This document shows positions 52,938 to 61,214 of a stretch of 64,000 bases of DNA, piece after piece (within the stretch, counting starts at the first letter, position 1; each line of letters begins with the position of its first letter). Below the pieces are notes generated by a model. That model was not told where the DNA came from and ran no database searches. It saw only the letters and a program-made list of their open reading frames with translations. The stretch spans positions 124,001 through 188,000 of the forward strand of contig NZ_SLZG01000006.1 of assembly GCF_004341625.1 (NCBI RefSeq). The letters are read 5' to 3'. This DNA comes from Rhizobium sp. BK376 (GTDB lineage: Bacteria; Pseudomonadota; Alphaproteobacteria; Rhizobiales; Rhizobiaceae). A program made the translations under genes and the position numbers.

Positions 52938-54968
52938 TTATTCACTGTCGGGAGTGCCACAATCGCCGTCACTGGGGGAGCATGTCCGGAGATCGTAACC
53001 GACGCGGTAATAAAAGCTCCCAATTTCCCGGCCTCTTTTTTCCACGATCTGTTTACGGATGTCGGTCAACCGTGAAAACCGGCTAGCCAGATCGGGCCGC
53101 TCCAACTCTCCCTTGCCCAAAGATACCATGAGTGCTGTCTTTCCGCTTGAAAAACTCGGAGGGAACCAGATGTCATACATCAGACTGCCGGTTCCGATTG
53201 CGCCTCGACCGATAGAATTGGTAGATGGGATTCCATCGGGCCGGACGTAAAAGGCCATCTCGCTCGCCACAAAATATTGATCCATACCGATCAGCACGAC
53301 CGGCTTGTCGCTTTGGCTTTCGACTGCCTGCTCAAGGCCCGCGACGGTGCCGCCAAACTCGCTCCAGGCGACTGGCAAGGTGCGGATGTTGTGCCGGTAG
53401 CCGACGCCGGGAAAGCCCAGCGCAATATAATGGAAAATAATCGCCAATACGGCGACCGTGATCCCGACTGTCGGAGGTCCCGCCGCTCTCAGCAGACCGA
53501 CGATCCGTCTCTCCTTCTCCCTCTGGTACACGAACGCTGCGGCCACGCCCGGCAGGATGGAAAGCCACAGAGGACCCGTCCAGTTCGGCTTGGTTTCATG
53601 AAACAGGCTGAAACCGACGAACACGCAAAGCGGTACGAGCGTGAAGACGAGGGAAAACAGCCGCTTGCCATCGCGCGGATAGGCCCGGGAGAAAGCGGCG
53701 ATGCCGTCGGAAGTTAGCACAACGAACGCAGCCAAGAGCCCCGTGGGCGTCAATAGGACCGCAGCGTAGCCTAAAAGCTCAGGCAGCGAGAAATGGCGCA
53801 CCTCCTCCAAACGATGCGAGCTTTGGAACGCAAAGGACATCCAGTCGTGGGTGGCATTCCAATAAATCACCGGAGAAAACAGCACGAGTGCGATGACCGC
53901 GGCAGCATAGGGATCAGGACGAAGCAGCCATCGCCTTGATCTGGCGTCCAGCAGAATGAAGAGCAAGGCCGCCGGTCCAAGGAGCGCGATCGTGTATTTC
54001 GACAGCAGTCCAAGTCCGAAGCAGACGCCTGCCGCAGGCCATGCCCAACGCCTGTTTCCGATCAGCGCACGCTCCAGAAAATAGAGCGTTCCGGCCCATG
54101 CCGCCGTCAGCGGAGCGTCCGGCATCATCAGGAAGCCGGAAAGAAAATAGACCGGCATCGCGGCGATCAGCACGCCGCAAACGAACGCAGCCTGCCTTCC
54201 GAAGAGGTTGCGTGTGAGAAGGGAGGCGAAACCCGCAGTGACAAGCCAGCCGAGGAAGGCGCCGATCCGGACACCGAATTCGTTGACGCCGAAGAGCCAC
54301 GTTCCCGCCCAGATCAGCCAGGCCACCATTGGCGGATGGTCGAGATACCCGATGTCGAGGTGCTGCGAATAATTCCAGTAATAAGCCTCTTCCGGCAGCA
54401 GGTCGATCAGGCCGAGGTAAAGGAGCCTGAGCACGAACAGGGCCAAGATCGTCGCAACGGCGATCGGAGCCAATCGCCCCGTGCCAAAGGACCGCCTCAG
54501 GAGCAGATGAGCTTGACCGAAATAGCTGATAGTTGCCCCGGCGAGGACCGCAGGGCCGATCGCAACCCGCGGCGAAAGCCCGAGCGCGGATAGCTCCACT
54601 CCGAGCATGCCTCCTCGGATTGCGAGCGCAACCACTTGCACAAGAACGAAACCGGACCACATCATATGACGCGGCATCGTGGAAACGGTAGCGTTAGCGA
54701 CCGACAGCAGGGTTCCGCCAAAGCACGCAGCACTAAAAACCGCCGAGGCCGCAAAGCCGAAGAATTGGGCGGTCAACGGATCGACATTCTGGCCCCGCAA
54801 CGCCGCAAAGACCAGAAGGTCAAGCGAGGCGGCAATCAGACTGACCGCCAACAGCCTCGGCAATGAATGCGTCGAATGCAGGCCGGCATCCTCGTCAATA
54901 TGGGCATCACTTAGCAAATACTGATCCAATTTTCTCGTTATCGCGAGGCGCACTATCGGGTGACGCAA
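52938..54968 (-). CDS. GtrA-like/GT39 fusion glycosyltransferase
   Basis: A protein of up to 676 residues. The first 160 residues form four hydrophobic helices with GtrA-like features (RLLAVSLIAASLDLLVFAAL), then an ArnT-like GT39 domain begins with LPEEAYYWNYSQHLDIGYLD and HPPMVAWLIW and runs to the end. The upstream limit is a TTG (54968) or a GTG (54953); no ribosome site is visible, so the start is uncertain. It is on the same strand as GT2-GtrA and the other GT39 gene, 252 bp apart. Confidence 0.82.
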   Translation of the reverse strand: MRHPIVRLAITRKLDQYLLSDAHIDEDAGLHSTHSLPRLLAVSLIAASLDLLVFAALRGQNVDPLTAQFFGFAASAVFSAACFGGTLLSVANATVSTMPRHMMWSGFVLVQVVALAIRGGMLGVELSALGLSPRVAIGPAVLAGATISYFGQAHLLLRRSFGTGRLAPIAVATILALFVLRLLYLGLIDLLPEEAYYWNYSQHLDIGYLDHPPMVAWLIWAGTWLFGVNEFGVRIGAFLGWLVTAGFASLLTRNLFGRQAAFVCGVLIAAMPVYFLSGFLMMPDAPLTAAWAGTLYFLERALIGNRRWAWPAAGVCFGLGLLSKYTIALLGPAALLFILLDARSRRWLLRPDPYAAAVIALVLFSPVIYWNATHDWMSFAFQSSHRLEEVRHFSLPELLGYAAVLLTPTGLLAAFVVLTSDGIAAFSRAYPRDGKRLFSLVFTLVPLCVFVGFSLFHETKPNWTGPLWLSILPGVAAAFVYQREKERRIVGLLRAAGPPTVGITVAVLAIIFHYIALGFPGVGYRHNIRTLPVAWSEFGGTVAGLEQAVESQSDKPVVLIGMDQYFVASEMAFYVRPDGIPSTNSIGRGAIGTGSLMYDIWFPPSFSSGKTALMVSLGKGELERPDLASRFSRLTDIRKQIVEKRGREIGSFYYRVGYDLRTCSPSDGDCGTPDSE

Positions 54969-55089
54969 TACTAGGGGTACGGCAGCGTCACGTCACCCGA
55001 CCATCAGGGCGAGATCGAGCGTTTTGCCCCCACCCAATCGCCTACCCGATGAGAACCTCGACTGTCTATTCCTTCGGCTTTGGCCGAAA

Positions 55090-55701
55090 TCAGCGAACAA
55101 CGGCATAGGCCGGGAGGTCCGCTTGTGCTTGCGTCTTATCGCGGGATTCCATGTCTTCCCACGTCTGATCCATTGCATATGCCGCAGAAACGACCGGTAT
55201 GCCAATATGACCATAGTAGAACGACAGCTGGCCCTCGGCCTGCCGCTCGTCCATTCCGGCAATCTTGCGCATGTACAGCGCAGAAACGAGCCCGCTTCGG
55301 TCAGCGCCTGCTTGGCAATGAATAAGGATCGGCTTGGGGGCAGCTTCCATCATCGCGACAAGTTGGTCGATTTTCTGTGCCGAGACGACCTTGGAGGCAA
55401 ACAACCCGAAGTCCATATGCTTGACGCCCAGGCCGCCAGCCATCGCCACTTCGTCATCGTACCACGGGGTGCCCGGATGGGCTCCCCTAAGATTGATCAC
55501 GGTCTTGATCCCATGAGCGCGCACATATGCAGCAAGCTCATCAGCCGTCGGCTGCGCGGAGCGATAGAGTTGACCATCGATGACCGGATGAAAATTGCCG
55601 CTGAGCTGCAGATATCCGGCATATGCGCCGCAGCCAGCGCCGACGGACCCGATGACGGCCGCAACAGCAATCGAAAACCGACGAAAACGAAACCGTGTCA
55701 T
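55090..55701 (-). CDS. Periplasmic or membrane-anchored dual-specificity/tyrosine phosphatase
   Basis: A 203-residue phosphatase with an N-terminal membrane anchor or signal (RFSIAVAAVIGSVGAGCGAYAGYL) and the catalytic loop LIHCQAGADRSGLVSAL (HCX5R, Cys and Arg present). The general acid region and YRSAQPTADELAAYVRAHG resemble the DSP/PTEN-like bacterial phosphatases that act on lipid phosphates or phosphotyrosine. Start MTRFRFRRF is chosen, with GGAAAAGG ahead. Its location among lipid-linked sugar genes suggests an envelope substrate. Confidence 0.85.
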   Translation of the reverse strand: MTRFRFRRFSIAVAAVIGSVGAGCGAYAGYLQLSGNFHPVIDGQLYRSAQPTADELAAYVRAHGIKTVINLRGAHPGTPWYDDEVAMAGGLGVKHMDFGLFASKVVSAQKIDQLVAMMEAAPKPILIHCQAGADRSGLVSALYMRKIAGMDERQAEGQLSFYYGHIGIPVVSAAYAMDQTWEDMESRDKTQAQADLPAYAVVR

Positions 55702-55819
55702 GCCTTTTCCGAGATTCCCTGATGATGTCAGCATCACTTGCCCGATAAGGCTGACAGGCACCTGAAAGCTGGCGGCACACTGGGTCGTCCGAGGAGATTT
55801 TTGCGCGAAAATGGTGCGT

Positions 55820-56188
55820 TTATGCACGCCGCGCTTGCGGTGGCCGCGCCAGCAGCGCCTCCAGCCGGCGGACCACCGAGTCGAGATTGAAAGGCTTTAC
55901 CAGATAGTCCGATGCACCCAGCCGCTCGCCCTCAAGGCGGTCGGACAACTGATCGAAAGCCGAAAGGACAAGCGTAGGGCACCTCGGCAACCCTTGACGC
56001 AGAATGTCGAAGCCGTCGCCATCCGGGAGCCGCCGATCAAGGCAAACGAGATCGAACGTCGACCGCTTCAAGATATCAACGGCCGCCTTGAACCCGGTTG
56101 CCCATGTGACGTCCCAGCCTGAAGAGACCAGATGCTCCCTCAAGGCGTCGCCAAACAGAACGTTGTCTTCCACGAGCAGTATTCGCAA
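55820..56188 (-). CDS. Receiver-only response regulator (OmpR-like receiver without output domain)
   Basis: A 122-residue protein with VEDNVLFGD acidic residues, VCLDRRLPDGDGFD phospho-acceptor and YLVKPFNLDSVVRRLEAL. It ends at the usual inter-domain linker (LLARPPQARRA) where an OmpR winged helix would follow; nothing downstream encodes one. It therefore cannot bind DNA by itself and may act as a phosphate sink or phosphorelay partner. It lies 85 bp after the kinase gene on the same strand. Confidence 0.87.
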   Translation of the reverse strand: MRILLVEDNVLFGDALREHLVSSGWDVTWATGFKAAVDILKRSTFDLVCLDRRLPDGDGFDILRQGLPRCPTLVLSAFDQLSDRLEGERLGASDYLVKPFNLDSVVRRLEALLARPPQARRA

Positions 56189-56273
56189 CTCAATTCTCCG
56201 TTGATGCGAACACCAATACTCCTATTTGCTGACAACCATCTGAAGCACGCCGATCGCCCCCGGCGGCAGGATG

Positions 56274-57578
56274 CTAGTCCTTGGGGCGGGGAAAGCCGAC
56301 CTGGACCAGAAAGCCGCCTTCGGCGCGATTTTGCAGCCGCAGGGACAATCCTTGCCTGACGCATATGGCGTGGACGATCGCAAGCCCGAGACCCGTCCCC
56401 TCGCCGCCCGACGAGCCACGAAAGAAGCGCTCGGTCAATCGGGGCAATTCCCCGGCCGCGACGCCAGGACCGTTGTCGGCAACGATGAGCAACGGAGATG
56501 GGCCTCCTGTGACCGTCACGTCCACGGCGCCACCATTCGGCGTGTAGCGAACAGCATTGTCGACAAGGGTCTCGCACAATGTTTGCAAGTCGTCGAGATC
56601 GACACGCACTCGGGCGTTCTCGGCGAGGCCCGAAAAGCCCAGGTCGACTTGCTTCTCTTCGGCAGATACCAGAAGTCCGGACACCACGTCCTTCACGACT
56701 TCGGAAAGGTCCAGCCACGCCGGTGTCGAGACGGGATTCTGCCCTTCGTATCGGCTGATCTTCAAGAGCTTGTCGGTCAGTGCCGATACCCGTCGCGCGC
56801 CTGCGCGAAGATCTGTCAAGCGCTCTTCGAGATCGGCGCCGCGGTGCTGGGAGAGATTGCCGATCTGCAGGGTTAGCGCCGACAACGGCGTCCGCAGCTC
56901 GTGTGCCGCATCCGACAGAAACATTTGCTGGCGGCGCAAGGCGACCCCCAGGCGTGAGATGAGCTCGTTCATGGACCGCACGAACGGCCAGACCTCTCGT
57001 GGCATTGTGCTGAGATCGAGCGGCTCGACATCGGTCGTCGCCTTGCGCGAAATCTCGTCGCCGAGGCGTTCGAGGCTCCGGAAGATCCGACCCGCCACCA
57101 AGGCCACCAGCAGCCAAGAAAGAGGAATCGCGACAAGAAACGGAACGATCGCTCTTGCGGCAGCGTCTGCCGCAAGTTCCCGACGGACAACGACCTGCTG
57201 GGCGACCTGTACCGTCCGACCGGGTGTCACCAGGGAGAACACCCGCCATTGCCCGTTTCGGTCGGAGAATTCGGAAAACCCCGTAGTTGGCTGATCGGGA
57301 ATGACGACCGATGGGTCTGAGGTCTTTGCCGGGCGTCCATCGGCGTAGGTCACCTCGATGACGTAGTCGTCCTCGCTGTCATGCGGCGGCAGCGCCGCCT
57401 CGCCTGGCGCAATGAAGGTGAGATCGCCGACATAACGGCCGATCTGGCGTTGCTGCAGGTCGAGGAAATCTCCGCTCTCTCGCATCGTCGACAGATAGGA
57501 CGTCGCACCGACCACGACCGCAATCGCGGTAAAGAGGATCGCCAGCGAACTGGCGGTAGCGGTTCTGAGCGAGATCAT
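56274..57578 (-). CDS. Membrane histidine kinase (QseC/PmrB-like)
   Basis: A 434-residue sensor: TM1 at about 8-28, a periplasmic domain to about 145, TM2 at about 146-168, HAMP, HisKA MFLSDAAHELRTPLSALTLQIG, and an HATPase with LVDNAVRYTPNGG, DNGPGV, GEGTGLGLAIVHAI. The periplasmic loop is acidic (HDSEDDYVIEV), as in sensors of cationic peptides or metals. It overlaps the regulator by 4 bp. Confidence 0.9.
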   Translation of the reverse strand: MISLRTATASSLAILFTAIAVVVGATSYLSTMRESGDFLDLQQRQIGRYVGDLTFIAPGEAALPPHDSEDDYVIEVTYADGRPAKTSDPSVVIPDQPTTGFSEFSDRNGQWRVFSLVTPGRTVQVAQQVVVRRELAADAAARAIVPFLVAIPLSWLLVALVAGRIFRSLERLGDEISRKATTDVEPLDLSTMPREVWPFVRSMNELISRLGVALRRQQMFLSDAAHELRTPLSALTLQIGNLSQHRGADLEERLTDLRAGARRVSALTDKLLKISRYEGQNPVSTPAWLDLSEVVKDVVSGLLVSAEEKQVDLGFSGLAENARVRVDLDDLQTLCETLVDNAVRYTPNGGAVDVTVTGGPSPLLIVADNGPGVAAGELPRLTERFFRGSSGGEGTGLGLAIVHAICVRQGLSLRLQNRAEGGFLVQVGFPRPKD

Positions 57579-58234
57579 GTCTTTGGAATCATCCAGCCGG
57601 CCCCGCGCACATTGCGGATGACCTGCTTGTCGAAGCGACGCCGGATATAAAAGATCAGGACCTCCACAGCGTTGCTTTCGACTTCCTCTCCCCAGCCATA
57701 GATCTTCCCTTCGAGCTGGGACCGGGACAGGATGATGCCAGGACGCTCAAGAAGAGCCCGCATCAACGCGAACTCCCGATGCGGAAGAACCTCGGTAACC
57801 CCGCCGTACGAAAGCTCATGGGACGCCAGATCGAGAGCGATGTTCGACGTTCCGATCTTGGAGGTCGCGTGACCGGAATGGCGCCGGATCACCGCCCGCA
57901 GTCGTGCGATAATCTCGGAGGGTTCGAAAGGCTTCAGCACGAAATCGTCGGCGCCGAGATCCAGGCCATTCAGGCGCGTATCGAGATCGTCCCGAGCCGT
58001 GATGATCACCACAGGCACGCTGGCTCCTCGGGAACGGGCCTCCCGAAGCAATGTCAATCCGTCGGGAGCAGGCAGAGACAGATCCAGCAGGACCGCGGCA
58101 TAGCAGTCGCTCTTCATCGCCTCTTCGGCAAGTTTGCCATCGGCAATCCAGTCCACCGACATGCCGACGTCGGAGAGCGCCCGCTGCAGCCCGATCGCCA
58201 GCATCCTGTCATCTTCCACGACGAGAATTCTCAT
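57575..58234 (-). CDS. OmpR-family response regulator (QseB/PmrA/TctD-like)
   Basis: A 219-residue regulator: VVEDDRMLAIGL, AVLLDLSLPAPDG and FVLKPFEPSEI in the receiver, then a winged helix with LPHREFALMRALLERPGIILSRSQLEGKIYGW and VEVLIFYIRRRFDKQVIRNVRGAGW. Start ATG 58234 has GGAG ten bases ahead. A direct repeat CTTAG-N6-CTTAG lies 81 bp upstream, consistent with autoregulation. The same repeat type occurs upstream of the ligase and PAP2 genes. Confidence 0.92.
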   Translation of the reverse strand: MRILVVEDDRMLAIGLQRALSDVGMSVDWIADGKLAEEAMKSDCYAAVLLDLSLPAPDGLTLLREARSRGASVPVVIITARDDLDTRLNGLDLGADDFVLKPFEPSEIIARLRAVIRRHSGHATSKIGTSNIALDLASHELSYGGVTEVLPHREFALMRALLERPGIILSRSQLEGKIYGWGEEVESNAVEVLIFYIRRRFDKQVIRNVRGAGWMIPKT

Positions 58235-58603
58235 CTGCACCAAGCTCCAGCCCGTCCGTTATCAAGCATTTTGCATCGAAAATTTAGCGCGGAATTAGAA
58301 GGACGGTAAAAACTCTAAGTCTCACCTAAGAATACCGCGCCATTGTGCGACCTGTAAGCTGTTGTCCAAAACCGCTTTCGACCGCAACGGATGAGCCCTT
58401 TGGCCTTGCTGCCCGCCAGCGCATGACGCGCTGTCGGAGACAAGGTTTTTGGGGATCGCCACCAGGGACCAGCGAGGAGTTCGCGCGTCGCGCTGTCCCC
58501 ATGAAACTCGACAGAGCGTTGGCCAACGCCATGTGGCTGCGCCCTGTCGGGCATGGCTTCAGATGAAGGCCGAACTTCACGGTAGGGACGAGCGCTATCG
58601 CGC
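58235..58603. other. 369-bp region without a supported gene
   Basis: This lies upstream of the two-component system and downstream of the ligase stop. Open frames on both strands are short, arginine-rich and unlike known proteins. The only element I can support is the direct repeat at 58315-58330. Confidence 0.5.
58315..58330 (-). promoter_or_regulatory. PmrA/QseB-like direct repeat, site 1 (two-component operon)
   Basis: On the minus strand CTTAGGTGAGACTTAG: two CTTAG half-sites with an 11-bp period, the architecture of PmrA and QseB boxes (CTTAA-type hexamers, 11-bp repeat). It lies 81 bp before the regulator start and is read in its direction. Confidence 0.5.
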
Positions 58604-59974
58604 CTAGGCAATCGACTGCGCGATATCACGAGACTCCGTGGCGTCCCCATTTGCAACGGCTCGCCGGCGTTGTTCGATGAAGAGGTGACAGGCGCAGGCG
58701 AAGGCTGAGCTGACCAGCGCGAGACTCTCTCCGATCGCAAGCCGATTGTTCGAGTTGCTCAACAGGGTAAGGGCGAAAAACACAAGAACCGTAAGGTAGG
58801 CGTAGAAGGCGCAAGGCGGGATGATGCCATCGCGACACGCCATCTGCACGCTTCTTATGAAGACCGCCAGCATAAACAGGAACACGAGCGCGCCCACGCC
58901 CCCGTAGCGCACCAGGATTTCGAGATAGCCATTGTGCATCAGATCATACTTGATCGATCCATATTTGGCGTGGTGCCATTGGTTCAGCCATTCGTTTCCC
59001 CAGCCTAGGATCGGCGATGACGCAATGAGTTCCGAGGCGTTCCACCACAGTTGAAGCCGTTCATCCATCGAGATTGGAGTTGAACTCGAGGCAATAGTCG
59101 CTGCGACGTCAGCCGCCGCGCCGCCGTCATGCCCGGCGCTCCACAGCATCGTTTCGGCTGCCTGCACCGTCGGGCCCGCAAATTGGTCCAGGTTGGCGCG
59201 AACGGCATAGGTGCCCAAAAGCAGTCCCGCCAGCGCGACAGCGAAAACCAGGGTGCCCTTGCCCATCTTCAATCGGCGAAGAACAAGGATCGCAAGCAGG
59301 GGCAGCGTTAGCCCGAGCGCCAGCCAGACGCCCTTAGACTTCGCGCCGTAGATGCAGAACAGAGAGAGGGCCATCACCGGGGGAGCCACCAGGAAAGAGA
59401 TGGTCGCCATTGTCCGATCCGATCGCTTCTCGGTCACATAATGAAGCAGCCAGAAGCAGGATGTCACAAAGAGGATGCCACAGCAGACCGCGCCGTGGAT
59501 CTGGTTGTTCTGGATCAGAGGACGAACGGTTTCCCCTGAGGCGACCTCGCGAAACCTCGTCGTCAGAAGAAGCATGAGAAGCGCGCCGATGTGAAATGCA
59601 GCGATGATGCGCTCCATCGACTTCCAATAGATCGAAAGAGCAAAACCGAGGACGGGAAAGAATAGCGGGAAGCAGTAAAGGAACTCGGATTCGCCGATCG
59701 GATGCCCCGGCCAGAAGGCGAACATCACCAGGAATATGGCGAACGCATAGGCCGCCCATCCCATGCACAACCACCCTACCCAGCTGATCGAGGGCCTATC
59801 GGTCATGCGCAAATAGAAATAGAGCCCGGTCAGAGCAAGAATTCCGCAGGCATAGCGATAGGTGTCGCTTTCAACGACCACCGCCGAACAGGCCGCAAGC
59901 CAAAGGACAGCGCCCACGATTGGAAGCCGCAAAATCTCATCCGCCGTCCCGGCGCCCAGCAATCGACGGCTCAT
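58604..59974 (-). CDS. O-antigen ligase/polymerase-family (Wzy_C) membrane protein
   Basis: A 456-residue protein with about eleven hydrophobic segments and a long periplasmic loop ahead of ASSPILGWGNEWLNQWHH and YDLMHNGYLEILVRYGGVGA, which carries the H-N-x-Y/L and GxG pattern of the Wzy_C domain. Such proteins join lipid-linked glycans to lipid A-core or polymerise repeat units. The start at 59974 overlaps the upstream 57-residue ORF by 4 bp (ATGA); the longer open frame upstream is that small gene read out of frame. Confidence 0.85.
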   Translation of the reverse strand: MSRRLLGAGTADEILRLPIVGAVLWLAACSAVVVESDTYRYACGILALTGLYFYLRMTDRPSISWVGWLCMGWAAYAFAIFLVMFAFWPGHPIGESEFLYCFPLFFPVLGFALSIYWKSMERIIAAFHIGALLMLLLTTRFREVASGETVRPLIQNNQIHGAVCCGILFVTSCFWLLHYVTEKRSDRTMATISFLVAPPVMALSLFCIYGAKSKGVWLALGLTLPLLAILVLRRLKMGKGTLVFAVALAGLLLGTYAVRANLDQFAGPTVQAAETMLWSAGHDGGAAADVAATIASSSTPISMDERLQLWWNASELIASSPILGWGNEWLNQWHHAKYGSIKYDLMHNGYLEILVRYGGVGALVFLFMLAVFIRSVQMACRDGIIPPCAFYAYLTVLVFFALTLLSNSNNRLAIGESLALVSSAFACACHLFIEQRRRAVANGDATESRDIAQSIA

Positions 59975-60144
59975 CCAGAGACCGACACGATGACAAGAAA
60001 CCAGGTGATGGCAAGGCCGATCGCCACGGCGATCAGGACCTCCAAAAGCGGCGCTATCCGGCTGGACCATTCGACCGCCCGCGGCGCGGACCTTCGCCCG
60101 CTTCGCTTGACGACATCATGTCCATGCGACCATTCAACCGCCAT
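59971..60144 (-). CDS. 57-residue single-span membrane protein upstream of the ligase
   Basis: A small ORF, MAVEWSHGHDVVKRSGRRSA..., with a basic cytoplasmic N-terminal third and one hydrophobic segment (APLLEVLIAVAIGLAITWFL) near the C-terminus. GAGGAG sits seven bases before the ATG. The stop overlaps the ligase ATG in an ATGA junction, a strong sign of a real, coupled gene. It could be an accessory subunit of the ligase. I know no named family. Confidence 0.65.
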   Translation of the reverse strand: MAVEWSHGHDVVKRSGRRSAPRAVEWSSRIAPLLEVLIAVAIGLAITWFLVIVSVSG

Positions 60145-60189
60145 ACCAAACTCCTCATGAGATTTTTGGACGGAGTATGGACCGCGAAA

Positions 60190-60205
60190 CTTAGCTGCAA
60201 CTTAT
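60190..60205 (+). promoter_or_regulatory. PmrA/QseB-like direct repeat, site 2 (PAP2 operon side)
   Basis: CTTAGCTGCAACTTAT on the plus strand: half-sites CTTAG and CTTAT with 11-bp period, about 170 bp before the first ORF of the PAP2 unit and read in its direction. It is in the 229-bp divergent region 60145-60373. Confidence 0.45.
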
Positions 60206-60243
60206 GAAGTGGCGGGAACATGACATTGCGGAGACTGCCGCAT

Positions 60244-60259
60244 CTAAGTCTGTTCTAAT
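60244..60259 (-). promoter_or_regulatory. PmrA/QseB-like direct repeat, site 3 (ligase operon side)
   Basis: On the minus strand ATTAGAACAGACTTAG, 11-bp period, 100 bp before the 57-residue ORF that starts the ligase operon. It shares CTAAGTCT (plus strand) with site 1. Confidence 0.45.
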
Positions 60260-60373
60260 TCTCATGGTTCATCCTGCGTCTTTCGACTGCGACCTTGTAG
60301 ACGCGACGAGGTCAATGCCGCAGTCGGGCGGCCCGGTGTCAGTCCGATGGGGCGCCGGGATGCCCGCGTCGGA

Positions 60374-60670
60374 ATGAAAGCGATGCATCGATCGATTGAG
60401 AATGAACTCCCCTTCAGCAATTCAAACCCGCCAGACGACGAAGCTCTGGGACGACAGATTGTTCTCCAGCTCATGTCAGCCCCGTCACAATGTCTCTTCC
60501 TGCGCGGAAACACTCTCACAGGATCAGGTACGTTTGCGCTGATGCGCAAGCTGGTCGACGCACGCTGCGACGAACTCAGTCTGCCCGACACGGTTCGCTC
60601 CTCGGCACGGTCCTATTCGGCATCGCTTCTCAATGAGGCCTTGGACTCCCTCTTCAAGCAAAGGCAATAA
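60374..60670 (+). CDS. Hypothetical 98-residue protein before the PAP2 gene
   Basis: A predicted soluble protein without signal or membrane segment: MKAMHRSIENELPFSNSNPP, a mid part QLMSAPSQCLFLRGNTLTGSG, and a helical C-terminus rich in Ser/Arg/Leu ending SLFKQRQ. An alternative start is ATG 60383. The stop is one base before the PAP2 ATG, so the two genes are translationally coupled. I do not recognise a family. Confidence 0.6.
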   Translation: MKAMHRSIENELPFSNSNPPDDEALGRQIVLQLMSAPSQCLFLRGNTLTGSGTFALMRKLVDARCDELSLPDTVRSSARSYSASLLNEALDSLFKQRQ

Positions 60671-60671
60671 A

Positions 60672-61214
60672 ATGGATGTGATCATCACCGGTTGGATCAA
60701 CAGCTGGGCAGGATCGAGCGGCATGCTCGACAAGGTGATAATCGCCATAACCCAGTTCGGCGTTCCGCTCCTAGTGCTGTTCGTGGGGTTGCAATGGTGG
60801 TCTGTGCGTGATCGCGCGCATGTCCGACATGCATGCATCGCTGCCGGTCTGTCCTTTCTTTTGGGTCTCGGCATGAACCAGATCGTCATCTTGTTCTTCC
60901 AACGCATCAGGCCCTGCGACGCGGGCGTCACGCATCTCATCATCGACCGCAGCGTCGACGCATCCTTTCCTTCCGACCACGCAACCGCCTGTTTCGCGAT
61001 AGCAACGACCCTTCTGATTCAAGGCTTGAAAAGGCGAGGTGCAATCGCTGCCGCAGCAGCGCTGGTGATCAGCCTGTCTCGGGTCTATGTCGGAACGCAC
61101 TATGTCACCGATATCATCGGAGGCGCTGCCATGGCCATGACAGCGACGACCCTGGTCAATGTCCTCTACCGCGAGGGAACCCGCGTCGACCGGCTCGTCA
61201 CCGCAATCCTGTAG
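60672..61214 (+). CDS. PAP2-superfamily membrane phosphatase (BcrC/LpxE-like)
   Basis: A 180-residue protein with five to six hydrophobic segments and phosphatase motifs: FFQRIRPCD (motif 1, RP kept, upstream Lys not evident), SVDASFPSDHATACF (motif 2 with catalytic His) and SRVYVGTHYVTDIIGG (motif 3 with Arg and His). It removes phosphate from undecaprenyl pyrophosphate or from lipid A. The position behind a PmrA-like box and beside the ligase makes an envelope lipid the likely substrate. Confidence 0.88.
   Translation: MDVIITGWINSWAGSSGMLDKVIIAITQFGVPLLVLFVGLQWWSVRDRAHVRHACIAAGLSFLLGLGMNQIVILFFQRIRPCDAGVTHLIIDRSVDASFPSDHATACFAIATTLLIQGLKRRGAIAAAAALVISLSRVYVGTHYVTDIIGGAAMAMTATTLVNVLYREGTRVDRLVTAIL

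Noticed and set aside
58345-58566. 73-codon plus-strand frame in the gap before the two-component operon
   Set aside because: No ribosome site, no family resemblance and arginine/proline-rich composition; considered a chance frame.
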